A stretch of 64,000 nt of DNA. Origin: an uncultured Paraprevotella sp. Lineage in GTDB: Bacteria > Bacteroidota > Bacteroidia > Bacteroidales > Bacteroidaceae. The notes under the pieces are model-generated. The model ran no database searches. It saw only the letters and a list, made by a program, of their open reading frames with translations, and had not been told where the DNA came from. Below are positions 36,566 to 46,176 of this stretch, in pieces. The stretch is from assembly GCA_900546665.1 (NCBI GenBank), contig URDY01000004.1, positions 1-64,000 on the forward strand. The letters run 5' to 3'. Numbering within the stretch: position 1 is the first letter of the stretch; each line of letters opens with the position of its first letter. Position numbers and translations under genes: made by a program.

Positions 36566-38166
36566 AAACAGCCCGCGAACTTGAGATCCCGGCACGCTCC
36601 TGGGTACCAGACAGCATGGCTATTGCCACCCTGTTCCTGATCATGCTTCCTATTGCCATGCTCAACGGCACCTATACAGGTAGCATGGTAGAAGTATCCA
36701 GCACATTGGGAGTCTATACGGAAGACATTACCATCGGCTACTACGCAGCTTCTGCCGGTATGGCCGTATCTTATCCAATCGTCCCCAAGATTCTGAATGC
36801 CCTCTCCAGCAAATCACTTCTGCTTATCGACCTTAGCCTTCAATTCTTACTAAGCTGCTTTTGTGCCAGACAAGCCAACATAGAACTGCTGATCGGCACA
36901 AGTTTCATTATTGGATTCCTCAAGGGTTTTCTGATGTTGTGGGTCATCAGACGGATCAAATTTGTTTTCAGTCCTGGAGATGTCCGCAGTGAATTCTATG
37001 CCTATTTCTATCCTCTTGTTTTTGGTTGCGGACAGCTTTCCATGGTTATCACCGCCTTATTGGCTTATCATTACGACTGGAAGTACATGTATTATTTCAT
37101 GATGTTGCTTCTGCTCATAGCCATTCTGGCTGTCATCATATTTTTCCGCAATGACCGTCCTTCACGCCCAATCCCCTGGAAAGAATTACATCCTCGCGAA
37201 ATGCTTATCATTTCCACGGGACTGCTCATGCTTATTTATGTCATCACTTATGGTAAAACATTAGACTGGATGGCTTCATCAAGGATCTGCATCTATATCG
37301 TAATAGCTCCACTTCTTGTCGCTATTTTTCTGTGGGAGCAGTTTCATTCCCCACATCCATACGTCAGTCTGAAACCCTTGTTTCAGTGGAAAGCCATATT
37401 GGGCTATTTCTACATGATGCTGGTCATGTTTTTCAGTACATCCACCAGCCTTCTTACCAGTTATCTGACAACAGTACTGCACGTAGACAATACACATAGC
37501 TTTACGCTATATATCTGGCTCATTCCCGGCTATCTGGCAGGTGCCATAATCTGTTTCTGGTGGTTCCGATGGCAACGGTGGCGTTTCAGATTCCTGATAG
37601 CTGCCGGTATGGGATGTTTCGCACTGTTTTTCGGAATACTTTATTTTGGGGTATCACCGGACAGTACTTATGAAATGCTCTACCTGCCCATGTTTGTACG
37701 CGGTTTGGGCATGCTTACGCTGATCATCGCCTTTGCACTTTTTGCCGTCGAGGACCTGCATCCCAAATATCTGCTCTCAAACGCATTTTTCCTTATCACA
37801 TTCCGGTCCGTACTGACACCAGTCATTGCATCTGCATTTTATAACAATGCCCTTTATCACTTACAACAAAAATACATGGTAAAACTTTCCGAAAATTTCT
37901 CTGGAACCGATATTCTGGCAGCCAACAAGTGGCAGACGGCATTAAACTCCAGTCTTGCGGAAGGTCACAGCATGAACGAAGCCACACAGATGGCTACAAA
38001 CACACTTTACAATGTGTTGCAGCAACAAAGTACCCTATTGGCACTTAAGCATCTGTTGGGCTGGCTTTTTTTAATTACACTTGTCATTGCTGTCATTTCA
38101 AGATTCATCCCTTTCCACAAGACTGTACGTGTACCTGTTATCCACACGGGAGAAGACATGGTATAA
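36562..38166 (+). CDS. DHA2-type MFS efflux permease (EmrB-like)
   Basis: A 534-residue inner-membrane protein with about 14 membrane helices, the number of the DHA2 family. It opens with WVPDSMAIATLFLIMLPIAM and lacks the textbook GxxxDRxGRR loop, as many Bacteroidetes members do. It overlaps the EmrA gene by 4 bases and ends 11 bases before the convergent HAD gene. With EmrA and TolC it would pump hydrophobic compounds across both membranes, powered by the proton gradient. The substrate is unknown. Confidence 0.85.
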   Translation: MKTARELEIPARSWVPDSMAIATLFLIMLPIAMLNGTYTGSMVEVSSTLGVYTEDITIGYYAASAGMAVSYPIVPKILNALSSKSLLLIDLSLQFLLSCFCARQANIELLIGTSFIIGFLKGFLMLWVIRRIKFVFSPGDVRSEFYAYFYPLVFGCGQLSMVITALLAYHYDWKYMYYFMMLLLLIAILAVIIFFRNDRPSRPIPWKELHPREMLIISTGLLMLIYVITYGKTLDWMASSRICIYIVIAPLLVAIFLWEQFHSPHPYVSLKPLFQWKAILGYFYMMLVMFFSTSTSLLTSYLTTVLHVDNTHSFTLYIWLIPGYLAGAIICFWWFRWQRWRFRFLIAAGMGCFALFFGILYFGVSPDSTYEMLYLPMFVRGLGMLTLIIAFALFAVEDLHPKYLLSNAFFLITFRSVLTPVIASAFYNNALYHLQQKYMVKLSENFSGTDILAANKWQTALNSSLAEGHSMNEATQMATNTLYNVLQQQSTLLALKHLLGWLFLITLVIAVISRFIPFHKTVRVPVIHTGEDMV

Positions 38167-38177
38167 AACGCACTCCA

Positions 38178-38819
38178 CTAGTCGGACAAACCACACAAGT
38201 CAGGCAAAATTACCACGTGTGGATACCGGCACAATTCCTCTCTCGTGGTCATACCGTGAAGCACTCCTGCAAAATCAACTCCTGCCGCACGGGCGGTTTC
38301 TGCATCCACAATGCTATCACCCACATAAAGGACTTCCTGTGGACTGACGCCCAAAACAGACAACGCGTGACGAAGCCCCTCCGGATCAGGCTTAGGACAG
38401 CTCACATCTTCCCCGCCAACCACAATATCCAGAAAATCTTCTGATAGATACTGGCTCATGAGTTCCCATATCCGGTAACGGTATTTGGTAGAAATAATAC
38501 CCAGCCTCGCTCCATTTTCTTTCAAACGTTTCAGGACCTGAATGGTCTCAGGAAACAGTTTTGTGTTGACTGTCATATATTGGTCTGCTTCTCTCACATA
38601 TTCCTTCCTGTAAAGTGCCAGGGTCTCGGCATCAGTAATACCGGTCATAATAGAAAAGGACTGCTCGAGCGTCTTGCCAATGGTTCGTTTGATCGTCAGG
38701 TCGTCTACCTGATCATATCCGTGTTTGGTCAACACATTGCGAAAACACTGAACGATTCCGCGCGAAGAATCCACTAATGTATAATCAAAATCAAAAAGAT
38801 AAACCGTATAAAGTTTCAT
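38178..38819 (-). CDS. HAD-family phosphatase (phosphoglycolate phosphatase-like)
   Basis: A 213-residue HAD hydrolase. Motif I is FDFDYTLVDSS (nucleophile Asp, with Tyr replacing the usual Gly after the second Asp), motif II ISTKYR, and motifs III/IV CPKPDPEG and YVGDSIVDAETARAAG. The cap is the small alpha-helical type of the Gph/PGP group. The substrate is not predictable; sugar phosphates or phosphoglycolate are typical. It is convergent with the MFS gene. A second, similar HAD gene lies at 55.9-56.6 kb. Confidence 0.85.
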   Translation of the reverse strand: MKLYTVYLFDFDYTLVDSSRGIVQCFRNVLTKHGYDQVDDLTIKRTIGKTLEQSFSIMTGITDAETLALYRKEYVREADQYMTVNTKLFPETIQVLKRLKENGARLGIISTKYRYRIWELMSQYLSEDFLDIVVGGEDVSCPKPDPEGLRHALSVLGVSPQEVLYVGDSIVDAETARAAGVDFAGVLHGMTTREELCRYPHVVILPDLCGLSD

Positions 38820-38870
38820 TTTCTTTCCGACATTTATTATTAAACTTTTCCAATACCAACATCTGCATTA

Positions 38871-38908
38871 AAAAAGCGGAAGGATGCCAAGTGCATTCTT
38901 CCGCTTTT
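38871..38908 (-). terminator. Terminator of the pheT-yebC operon
   Basis: AAAAGCGGAAG..GC pairs with GC..CTTCCGCTTTT (arms 38871-38887 and 38893-38908) and ends in T- and A-runs. It lies 36 bases beyond the yebC stop. Confidence 0.8.
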
Positions 38909-38944
38909 CAATATTTAATTATACTGTCATATATATACTATAAC

Positions 38945-39676
38945 TTACGCCTCTTCCGGTTTCATATTAGTATAAACAGTCTGTACATCATCGAATTCCT
39001 CCAGACGGTCAACCATTTTGTTGATTGTTTCACGCTCTTCGGGAGTAACCTCCTTCAGGTCATTCGGAATATAGGTAAACTCACCACCGACATCCTCGAA
39101 TCCCTGCTCTTCCAGATGCTTCTGAATAGCACCGTAGCTCTTAGGATCACCATAGATTGTCACTGTTCCTTCTTCTTCATCCAAATCGTAGTCTTCCTCT
39201 ACTCCATAATCAATCAGATCCAGAATCAACTCATCCATATCAACATCAGCCTTCTTCTTGAAAGTGAATACACACTTATGGTCGAACAAATAAGCCAATG
39301 AACCCATATTTCCGAGTGTACCGGAGAATTTATTAAATACAGAACGTACATCAGCAACAGTACGTGTAGGATTATCCGTAAGTGTATCTACGAATACAGC
39401 AATACCATGAGGACCATAACCTTCATAAGTCATGCCTTTATATTCACTCTGGTCCTTACCCATTGCGTTCTTGATAGCACGCTCAATATTATCCTTCGGC
39501 ATGTTTTCACGCTTACAAGTCGCAATAATTGAACGTAATGTCGGATTGTTTTCAGGTTCCGGTCCACCTGCCTTTACAGCAATGGCGATCTGTTTACCCA
39601 GTTTAGTAAATGTTTTGGCCATGTGGCCCCATCTTTTCAGCTTTGCAGCTTTTCTATATTCAAATGCTCTTCCCAT
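38945..39676 (-). CDS. yebC: YebC/PmpR-family protein
   Basis: A 243-residue protein of the YebC family (MGRAFEYRKAAKLKRWGHMAK, and GYGPHGIAVFVDTLTDN with the conserved NRT region). YebC-type proteins act as DNA-binding regulators, and more recent work places them at the ribosome to help with proline-rich stretches. The length is normal. It is the last gene of dnaB/pheT-small protein-yebC on the minus strand; only 6 bases separate it from the small membrane protein gene. Confidence 0.9.
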   Translation of the reverse strand: MGRAFEYRKAAKLKRWGHMAKTFTKLGKQIAIAVKAGGPEPENNPTLRSIIATCKRENMPKDNIERAIKNAMGKDQSEYKGMTYEGYGPHGIAVFVDTLTDNPTRTVADVRSVFNKFSGTLGNMGSLAYLFDHKCVFTFKKKADVDMDELILDLIDYGVEEDYDLDEEEGTVTIYGDPKSYGAIQKHLEEQGFEDVGGEFTYIPNDLKEVTPEERETINKMVDRLEEFDDVQTVYTNMKPEEA

Positions 39677-39682
39677 TGGAAT

Positions 39683-39862
39683 TTAATTTTTATTGAAGTT
39701 ATCTTTTGAATTTCTCATTTTATAATTCAGCCAAAGACCATACACGATCAATACGACGGTTGGAATAACCAGTGCTCGTGTATATCCCTGAAAGGTGATC
39801 TGCAACAACCAGCAGAATACCAGTATGTAATACACCACCTTAGCTACTACCAGGCCCTTCAT
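39683..39862 (-). CDS. Small two-helix membrane protein between pheT and yebC
   Basis: A 59-residue protein starting MKGLVVAKVVYYILVFCWLL. Two hydrophobic segments (about 4-23 and 31-45) are joined by a short polar turn; the C-terminal tail is basic (KMRNSKDNFNKN). The ATG at 39862 lies 8 bases after the pheT stop and the stop 6 bases before the yebC ATG, so it is tightly packed in the operon. I do not recognise a named family; the placement and clean frame make it a real gene. Confidence 0.75.
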   Translation of the reverse strand: MKGLVVAKVVYYILVFCWLLQITFQGYTRALVIPTVVLIVYGLWLNYKMRNSKDNFNKN

Positions 39863-39870
39863 GATCGGGA

Positions 39871-42378
39871 TTATCTCAGTTTGGCACCAAGCTTGGTTTC
39901 GAGACTGGCAATCAGCTTATTCATGATGGCATCGATCTGCTTGTCATTAAGCGTTTTCGTTTCATCCTGCAGAATAAAGTTGACGGCATAGCTCTTCTTT
40001 CCGGCTTCCAGATTCTTTCCTTCATATACATCGAAAAGTCTGACTTCCTTCAGAAGTTTCTTTTCCGTAGCATAAGCCACTTTCTCTATTTCTGCAAATT
40101 CCACTTGCTTGTCGAGCAATAAGGCCAAGTCACGGCTTACTGCCGGGAATTTACTGATTTCCTTATAGCTTACGACATTATTCTTAATAGCCTTCATCAG
40201 AAGTTTCCAGTTCAGATCGGCATAATATACTTCATTGTCTACATCCAAAGCCTTTTGAATCTTATGACTGACAATACCCATCATCACCAGAACCTTTCCG
40301 CCTCTATTCTGAATCTCAAGTCCCTTTGCGAACAAATCATTCTTACTTTCTGCAAAAACCAGATTTCCGAAGTTCACGCCCAATCGCTGCAATATGTTCA
40401 ACACATAAGCCTTGAGTTCATAAAAATTGCTGTCCTCATCCGGATGAGCCCAAGAACCAGACACCCGTTTGCCAGTTACCCACAGACCCAGATGATAATC
40501 TTCAGAATAAGCATCAAGTACATGTTTGATCACCTCTGGATCACGACTGCTGCTTACACCAGGAATGATATCCGGACATTTGTTTTCCTTATGGAAATAA
40601 TAGCAATTACCAAATTCAAAGAATTTCAAGTCCGCATTCTTGCGATTGGCATTATGGGCAATGCACTCCAATCCGCCAAACAGAAGGGTCTGACGCATGG
40701 AATTCAGATCTGAACTCAACGGATTGATCAATTTAACCAAATTCTCTGATGGATAAGATTCCAGTCCGTCGTAATAGGCAGAACGGTTCAGTGAATTGTT
40801 AAGAATCTCATTGAATCCGCATCCGACAAGCTGTTCTGCTATAATATTCTGAAGTTTATGACTCTTGTCTTCATCACCCTTGACATTGAGAGTTGATTTT
40901 ACGGCAGACGGTATTTCCACATTATTATATCCGTATATACGCAAAATATCTTCCACCACATCGCACGGGCGCTGCACATCCACACGATAAGCCGGAATCT
41001 GCAATTTAATACCATTTGCAGTCTCTTCCAGAATCTTCATCTCCAGACTTGTCACAATACTCTTGATTGTTTCTGCACCGATCTCTTTACCAATCAATGC
41101 ATGAACATAATCATACTCCAAGTCAACAAAGAAATCAGGAAGAGGATTGGGATAAACATCCTTGATTTCCATGGCAATCTCACCTCCTGCCAACTCACGG
41201 CAAAGAATGGCAGCCTGTTTCAAGGCGTATATTGTACCGTTAGGATCGATACCACGTTCAAAACGGAATGAAGCATCCGTACTCAATCCGTGACGACGGG
41301 CACTCTTACGAATCCATGTCGGATTGAAATAGGCACTTTCAAGCAATACATTGCGGGTTGTTTCATAAGTACCGCTTCCCTTACCACCGAACACACCGGC
41401 TATACACATCGGCTCTTCCGTATTGCAAATAGCCAGATCACGTTCACTAAGCTTATGTTCCACGCCATCCAGTGTTACAAACGGGGTTCCTTCCGGCATT
41501 GTCTTCACTACGATCTTGTTACCTTTGATCATATCCGCATCAAAGCAATGCAACGGCTGACCATAAGCAAACATGATGTAGTTTGTGATATCCACGATAT
41601 TGTTGATCGGACGCAAACCGATAATACGTAACTTATCCTGCAACCATTCCGGACTCTCCTTAACTTCGCAGTTCTTAATTGTCACTGCACAATAACGCGG
41701 ACAAGCCTCTGTATTCTGAACTTCAACTTCATAGTCCAAATCATGATTGTCCACACTAAAGTTCTCGCATCCGGGACGGTGAATTGAAGTCTGATAACCA
41801 TTCTGAACCAACCATGCATACAAGTCACGCGCTACGCCGTAATGAGAGCAGGCATCCGCACGGTTAGGCGTAATATCCACTTCTATCAGATAATCGCTTT
41901 TCAGCTGATAATATTCTGCAGCAGGAGTTCCGGGCACAGCCTCTTGAGGCAAAACAATAATTCCGTTATGATCAGTACCGATACCGATTTCATCTTCCGC
42001 ACAGATCATACCGTTACTTTCCACTCCTCTGAGTTTTGATTTCTTGATGGTAAAACATTCATCTCCATCATACAGTTTACAACCAAGGGTTGCAACCACT
42101 ACTTTCTGTCCTGCAGCCACATTGGCGGCACCACATACGATCTGCACCGGATCACCTTCTCCCAGGTTAACCATGCAAATATGCATATGATCCGAATTTG
42201 GATGGGGTTCACATGTCAATACTTCACCAATAACCAGTCCTTGCAAACCACCCTTGACCGGCTGTACTTCTTCTACGCTACCTACTTCAAGTCCTTCTGA
42301 AGTCAGGGCATCAGCGACTTCCTGAGCAGTCAGATCAAAATCGACATACTCTTTCAGCCAATTATAAGAAATATTCAT
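39871..42378 (-). CDS. pheT: Phenylalanine-tRNA ligase beta subunit
   Basis: An 835-residue beta chain of PheRS. It has the N-terminal EMAP/OB tRNA-binding domain (VIGEVLTCEPHPNSDHMHIC, about 45-160), the B3/B4 editing region, B5 (about 415-485), the catalytic-like core, and the C-terminal anticodon-binding FDX-ACB domain (SKFPAVSRDLALLLDK). With PheS (elsewhere) it charges tRNA-Phe. It is downstream of dnaB, with a gap of 139 bases and its own promoter. Slightly long but usual for the order. Confidence 0.95.
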   Translation of the reverse strand: MNISYNWLKEYVDFDLTAQEVADALTSEGLEVGSVEEVQPVKGGLQGLVIGEVLTCEPHPNSDHMHICMVNLGEGDPVQIVCGAANVAAGQKVVVATLGCKLYDGDECFTIKKSKLRGVESNGMICAEDEIGIGTDHNGIIVLPQEAVPGTPAAEYYQLKSDYLIEVDITPNRADACSHYGVARDLYAWLVQNGYQTSIHRPGCENFSVDNHDLDYEVEVQNTEACPRYCAVTIKNCEVKESPEWLQDKLRIIGLRPINNIVDITNYIMFAYGQPLHCFDADMIKGNKIVVKTMPEGTPFVTLDGVEHKLSERDLAICNTEEPMCIAGVFGGKGSGTYETTRNVLLESAYFNPTWIRKSARRHGLSTDASFRFERGIDPNGTIYALKQAAILCRELAGGEIAMEIKDVYPNPLPDFFVDLEYDYVHALIGKEIGAETIKSIVTSLEMKILEETANGIKLQIPAYRVDVQRPCDVVEDILRIYGYNNVEIPSAVKSTLNVKGDEDKSHKLQNIIAEQLVGCGFNEILNNSLNRSAYYDGLESYPSENLVKLINPLSSDLNSMRQTLLFGGLECIAHNANRKNADLKFFEFGNCYYFHKENKCPDIIPGVSSSRDPEVIKHVLDAYSEDYHLGLWVTGKRVSGSWAHPDEDSNFYELKAYVLNILQRLGVNFGNLVFAESKNDLFAKGLEIQNRGGKVLVMMGIVSHKIQKALDVDNEVYYADLNWKLLMKAIKNNVVSYKEISKFPAVSRDLALLLDKQVEFAEIEKVAYATEKKLLKEVRLFDVYEGKNLEAGKKSYAVNFILQDETKTLNDKQIDAIMNKLIASLETKLGAKLR

Positions 42379-42412
42379 ATCTTGATAAATTAATTTATTT
42401 CGAAATAACGCG

Positions 42413-42443
42413 CAAAATTACATTTTTTCATGCAAAATTGCAA
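42413..42443 (-). promoter_or_regulatory. Promoter of pheT-small protein-yebC
   Basis: On the minus strand TTG (42441-42443), 20 bases, then TAATTTTG (42413-42420). The leader is about 30 bases to the pheT ATG at 42378. Confidence 0.55.
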
Positions 42444-42517
42444 GAAGAAAGCCGACAAAGCCTCATGTAATTTACAATCACCAAGAGCTTGGCATCTTCT
42501 CTTTCCTTCAGCTTACA

Positions 42518-44077
42518 CTAAAAAGGTGTAGAATTGTCCGGCAAGGGTCCTCCAAAGGGCGAGTTCATGCCTTCGGGAGGAATCATATCCGAAGAAGGAA
42601 GAGGCACATTGCCGTCATTCATTTTCGAACCATACACTGCCGTTTCACCCGGCATCGGGATATAGGCATCCTCATCAGGATCCTGAAAGCGGGCATACTC
42701 ACCACGGAATTTAAGCAAAACATCACCTACCGCACCATTACGATGCTTGGCAATAATGATCTCTGCCATACCATGCAGATCACGTCCCTTGTCATCCTGG
42801 TAAATCTTATAATACTCCGGACGATGAATAAAACAAACCATATCGGCATCCTGCTCTATGGCACCCGATTCACGAAGGTCACTCAACTGAGGACGTTTGC
42901 CTTCTATACCTTCACGGCTCTCCACTCCACGGTTGAGCTGACTCAACGCTATGATCGGAATATTCAATTCCTTGGCCAGTCCTTTCAGCGAGCGAGAAAT
43001 CGTACTCACCTCTTCCTGACGGCTTCCGAATGACATACCGCTGGCATTCATCAGCTGAAGATAGTCTATCATGATAATCTTCACACCATGTTCACGCACC
43101 AGACGACGGGCTTTGGTACGCAGTTCGAATACTGACAAGGAAGGCGTATCATCTACATAAAACGGCGCATCATAAAGCTGGGTAATCTTACTGTCGAGCT
43201 GTCCCCATTCATAAGGTGCCAACTGACCGCTTTTGATTTTTTCACCCGGAATCTCACATACATTGACAATCATACGGTTGACCAGCTGCACATTGCTCAT
43301 TTCAAGAGAAAACATCGCACACGGGATCTTCATGTCTACAGCCATTTTCTTGGCCATCGAAAGCACAAATGCCGTTTTACCCATGGCAGGACGGGCTGCA
43401 ATAATAATCAGATCGGAATTCTGCCATCCTGACGTCATCTTGTCCAGTTTCTCAAACCCACTGCTCAAACCACTCAGTCCGTCACTTCGCGCTGCCGCTT
43501 TCTGCAACATCTCATAAGCTTCATGAATAACCGGATTGATCTGGGTGTAATCCTTTTTCATGTTCTGCTGGGATATTTCGAAAAGCTTGCCTTCGGCTTC
43601 CTGCATCAGGTCATCCACGTCCACTGTCGCATCAAAAGCCTTGGTCTGAACCTGACTGGTAAAGGTTATCAGTTCACGGGCCAGAAATTTCTGTGCAATG
43701 ATGCGGGCATGAAATTCTATATGGGCAGAAGAAGCGACCTTACCGCTCAATTGTGTTACATAAAAAGGTCCCCCTACTTCATCCAACTTACCCATGGTAT
43801 TGAGTTGCTCGGTAACGGTCAGAATATCCACCGGCTTTTGCTGGATGTTCAACGTACGAATGGCTTCATATATCAACTGATGCCTGTGATCATAAAAACT
43901 TTCCGGACGGAGAATTTCACTGACCAGAGAATAGGCATCTTTCTCTATCATCAAAGCTCCCAGAACGGCTTCTTCCAATTCCACGGCCTGGGGCTGCACA
44001 TGACCGTAGGCATCCTCCTGCGGCACATTCACACTGCTACGGCTGGTTCTGCGACCAGTTTTTCTCACTTCTGCCAT
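42518..44077 (-). CDS. dnaB: Replicative DNA helicase
   Basis: A 519-residue helicase from ATG 44077 (the frame is open 38 codons upstream, but the family begins near MAEVRKTGRR). The N-terminal DnaB domain (AVELEEAVLGALMIEKDAY) and the RecA-like motor (Walker A IIAARPAMGKTAF; IIMIDYLQLM Walker B; SQLNRGVESR) are intact, followed by the conserved IIAKHRNGAVGD near the end. It unwinds DNA ahead of the replisome. A -7 box TATCTTTG (44095-44102, minus strand) lies just upstream. There is no intein. Confidence 0.95.
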   Translation of the reverse strand: MAEVRKTGRRTSRSSVNVPQEDAYGHVQPQAVELEEAVLGALMIEKDAYSLVSEILRPESFYDHRHQLIYEAIRTLNIQQKPVDILTVTEQLNTMGKLDEVGGPFYVTQLSGKVASSAHIEFHARIIAQKFLARELITFTSQVQTKAFDATVDVDDLMQEAEGKLFEISQQNMKKDYTQINPVIHEAYEMLQKAAARSDGLSGLSSGFEKLDKMTSGWQNSDLIIIAARPAMGKTAFVLSMAKKMAVDMKIPCAMFSLEMSNVQLVNRMIVNVCEIPGEKIKSGQLAPYEWGQLDSKITQLYDAPFYVDDTPSLSVFELRTKARRLVREHGVKIIMIDYLQLMNASGMSFGSRQEEVSTISRSLKGLAKELNIPIIALSQLNRGVESREGIEGKRPQLSDLRESGAIEQDADMVCFIHRPEYYKIYQDDKGRDLHGMAEIIIAKHRNGAVGDVLLKFRGEYARFQDPDEDAYIPMPGETAVYGSKMNDGNVPLPSSDMIPPEGMNSPFGGPLPDNSTPF

Positions 44078-44579
44078 AAAAAACGATTTTGCAGCAAAGA
44101 TACAATAAAGAAACGAAAAACCGCTAAGGAGTATCGCTCTAAAAAGAAAGAAAAATACAGTTGATGACTTGCAGTCTCCGGAAACCGGCACAAACCGGCC
44201 TCCTCTTTATTTAACACCTTACTCTACAAATTCCGCATATTGTTTCTCATCTGAGGCATAACACTCATGTCTTTTACTTATAAACATAACATAATGAATT
44301 TCAACAAGAAACAAACATGCAATGTTTCACACTAAAAAACTTATGTAACACTGAAAAAACGATATTCTCCAAAATCCGTTTATGTTTTTTCCCTATCATT
44401 TCCTGTCTCAGTCTTGACATAATCTCTTATCAACCGTACAGTAACTGATAAAAAAAGATCAGTCTGCAACCTACCGTTTTATTTTAACCACAAATTGACA
44501 TAGCTGATCAAACAAAAAAAAGCATCTGTTTCATCATTGATCAAATCTCATTGGAACATTTCAACCTCAGTATCCTTTC

Positions 44580-44609
44580 ATGTATCAAAATGCAAAATAA
44601 ATGATACAT
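44580..44609. promoter_or_regulatory. Inverted repeat upstream of the glycosidase promoter
   Basis: ATGTATCA (44580-44587) and its exact complement TGATACAT (44602-44609), 14 bases apart, lie 30 bases upstream of the -7 box. This is a typical position for an activator site; the protein is unknown. Confidence 0.45.
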
Positions 44610-44638
44610 CATAAAAACCCCATCTTGAATATTTAATT

Positions 44639-44646
44639 TATTTTTG
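44639..44646 (+). promoter_or_regulatory. -7 box of the GH43-GH43-GH31 cluster
   Basis: TATTTTTG matches TAnnTTTG; no good TTTG upstream at the right distance, which fits an activator-dependent promoter. The leader would be about 90 bases. Confidence 0.5.
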
Positions 44647-44741
44647 TCATACGATTTACGGAAGCAATTTCCCATATCGAATCATAATCCTATAATTAAT
44701 CACAGCCATTTCTATTCCCAATGGCATAATCTATAAAAACT

Positions 44742-46103
44742 ATGAATGCAAGAACAGGAATTACCGGACTTCTCTTAACCTTTTCCGGAGTATTGGCAGC
44801 CCAACAGGCCAATTTATCATCTCAGTCAATCAACATGCCGGTCATACAGACCAAGTACACGGCCGACCCGGCACCCTACGTTTACAACGACACAGTCTTT
44901 CTCTACACCACACACGACGAAGACAATGCAGAAGGTTTCAACATGAAAGACTGGTTGCTTTATACTTCTACCGACATGGTCAACTGGCAGGACCGTGGTG
45001 CCGTAGCATCTCTGAAAGATTTCAAATGGTATAAAGGTGACAATGGCGCATGGGCCGAATGTGTAGTCGAGCGCAACGGCAAATTCTATATGTATTGTCC
45101 CATTCATGGTCATGGCATAGGTGTTCTTGTAGCAGATTCACCTTATGGTCCTTTTAAGGATCCTATCGGAAAGCCTCTGGTATGGCAAAAGGAACATTGG
45201 GAGGACATTGATCCTTCAGTCTTTATAGATGATGACGGTCAGGCATACATGTACTGGGGAAATCCCAATGTCTATTATGTCAAACTTAACGAAGACATGA
45301 TATCCTATTCGGGAGAAATTGTCAAACTGCCGAGAATTGACGACTATCAGGAAGGCCCATGGTTCTACAAACGCAACGGTCACTATTACCTGGCTTTTGC
45401 TTCCACCTGTTGTCCTGAAGGTATCGGCTACGCCATGAGCGACAAGGCCACCGGTCCTTGGGAATATAAGGGACATATCATGAACCACACGCCCCGTACA
45501 CGCGGTAATCATCCGGGCATCATTGACTATAAAGGAAAATCTTACTGTTTCGGTCTGAATTATGATCTGTTACGACTCGAAACCAGCCGACATGCAGAAC
45601 GCCGATCCGTATCCATTGCAGAAATGGAATACAATCCGGACGGAACGATCCGCGAATTACCTTATTTCCAAGACTGCAAGCTCGAACAGATCGAACATTT
45701 CAATCCGTACCGAAAGGTAGAAGCTGAAACCATGGCTTGGGGATACGGATTGAAGACAACTCCCAAGAATCTCTGGAGCAGAGACAAGTGGAACCAGCTC
45801 GTCACAGACATTGATGATGGCGAATACCTGATGCTTAAGGGTGTGGATTTCAACAAGGGTACTTCTTCATTCAAGGTCAGTGCATCCTGTCATCTTTATG
45901 GAGGAACCATGGAAATCCGGATAGATTCACCGGAAGGAACTTATCTGGGTTCAATTGAAATCACCAACACAAAAAGCGAGCTCAAGACTTTCGAAACCGA
46001 ACTGAAAAACATAAACGGTGTACATGATCTTTACTTTGTTTTCCACGGCAGCAAACAGCAAAAAAGAAATCTTTTCATGCTGGACTGGTGGGAAATCAAA
46101 TAA
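44742..46103 (+). CDS. Secreted GH43 glycoside hydrolase with CBM6-like domain (1)
   Basis: A 453-residue exported enzyme (signal peptide about 1-20). The five-bladed propeller domain shows the three acidic residues of GH43: D42 (TADPAP, base), D157 (DIDPSV, pKa-setting) and E204 (YQEGPW, acid). The C-terminal 130 residues (from about 325, EAETMAWGYG) form a CBM6-like domain. The family hydrolyses alpha-L-arabinofuranosides or beta-xylosides from plant wall glycans (established). It is very similar in layout to the next gene, so the pair arose by duplication. No SusC/SusD genes are adjacent. Subfamily and substrate need a family search. Confidence 0.9.
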   Translation: MNARTGITGLLLTFSGVLAAQQANLSSQSINMPVIQTKYTADPAPYVYNDTVFLYTTHDEDNAEGFNMKDWLLYTSTDMVNWQDRGAVASLKDFKWYKGDNGAWAECVVERNGKFYMYCPIHGHGIGVLVADSPYGPFKDPIGKPLVWQKEHWEDIDPSVFIDDDGQAYMYWGNPNVYYVKLNEDMISYSGEIVKLPRIDDYQEGPWFYKRNGHYYLAFASTCCPEGIGYAMSDKATGPWEYKGHIMNHTPRTRGNHPGIIDYKGKSYCFGLNYDLLRLETSRHAERRSVSIAEMEYNPDGTIRELPYFQDCKLEQIEHFNPYRKVEAETMAWGYGLKTTPKNLWSRDKWNQLVTDIDDGEYLMLKGVDFNKGTSSFKVSASCHLYGGTMEIRIDSPEGTYLGSIEITNTKSELKTFETELKNINGVHDLYFVFHGSKQQKRNLFMLDWWEIK

Positions 46104-46176
46104 TTCTCTATCTCCATATCAAAACGGACAAAATTACCTAAACATATAAAACTTAATCTAAAAAGAATATCAACAC

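Larger units (their letters stand above)
44103..44741. other. Regulatory gap upstream of the glycosidase cluster
   Basis: About 640 bases without a gene, AT-rich. Apart from the dnaB promoter at its left edge it holds a -7 box at 44639-44646 and an inverted repeat at 44580-44609 in front of the first GH43 gene. Several loose A/T-rich repeats and a small stem (ACTGAT..ATCAGT near 44447-44465) are present. No tRNA or known small RNA was recognised. Confidence 0.5.
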
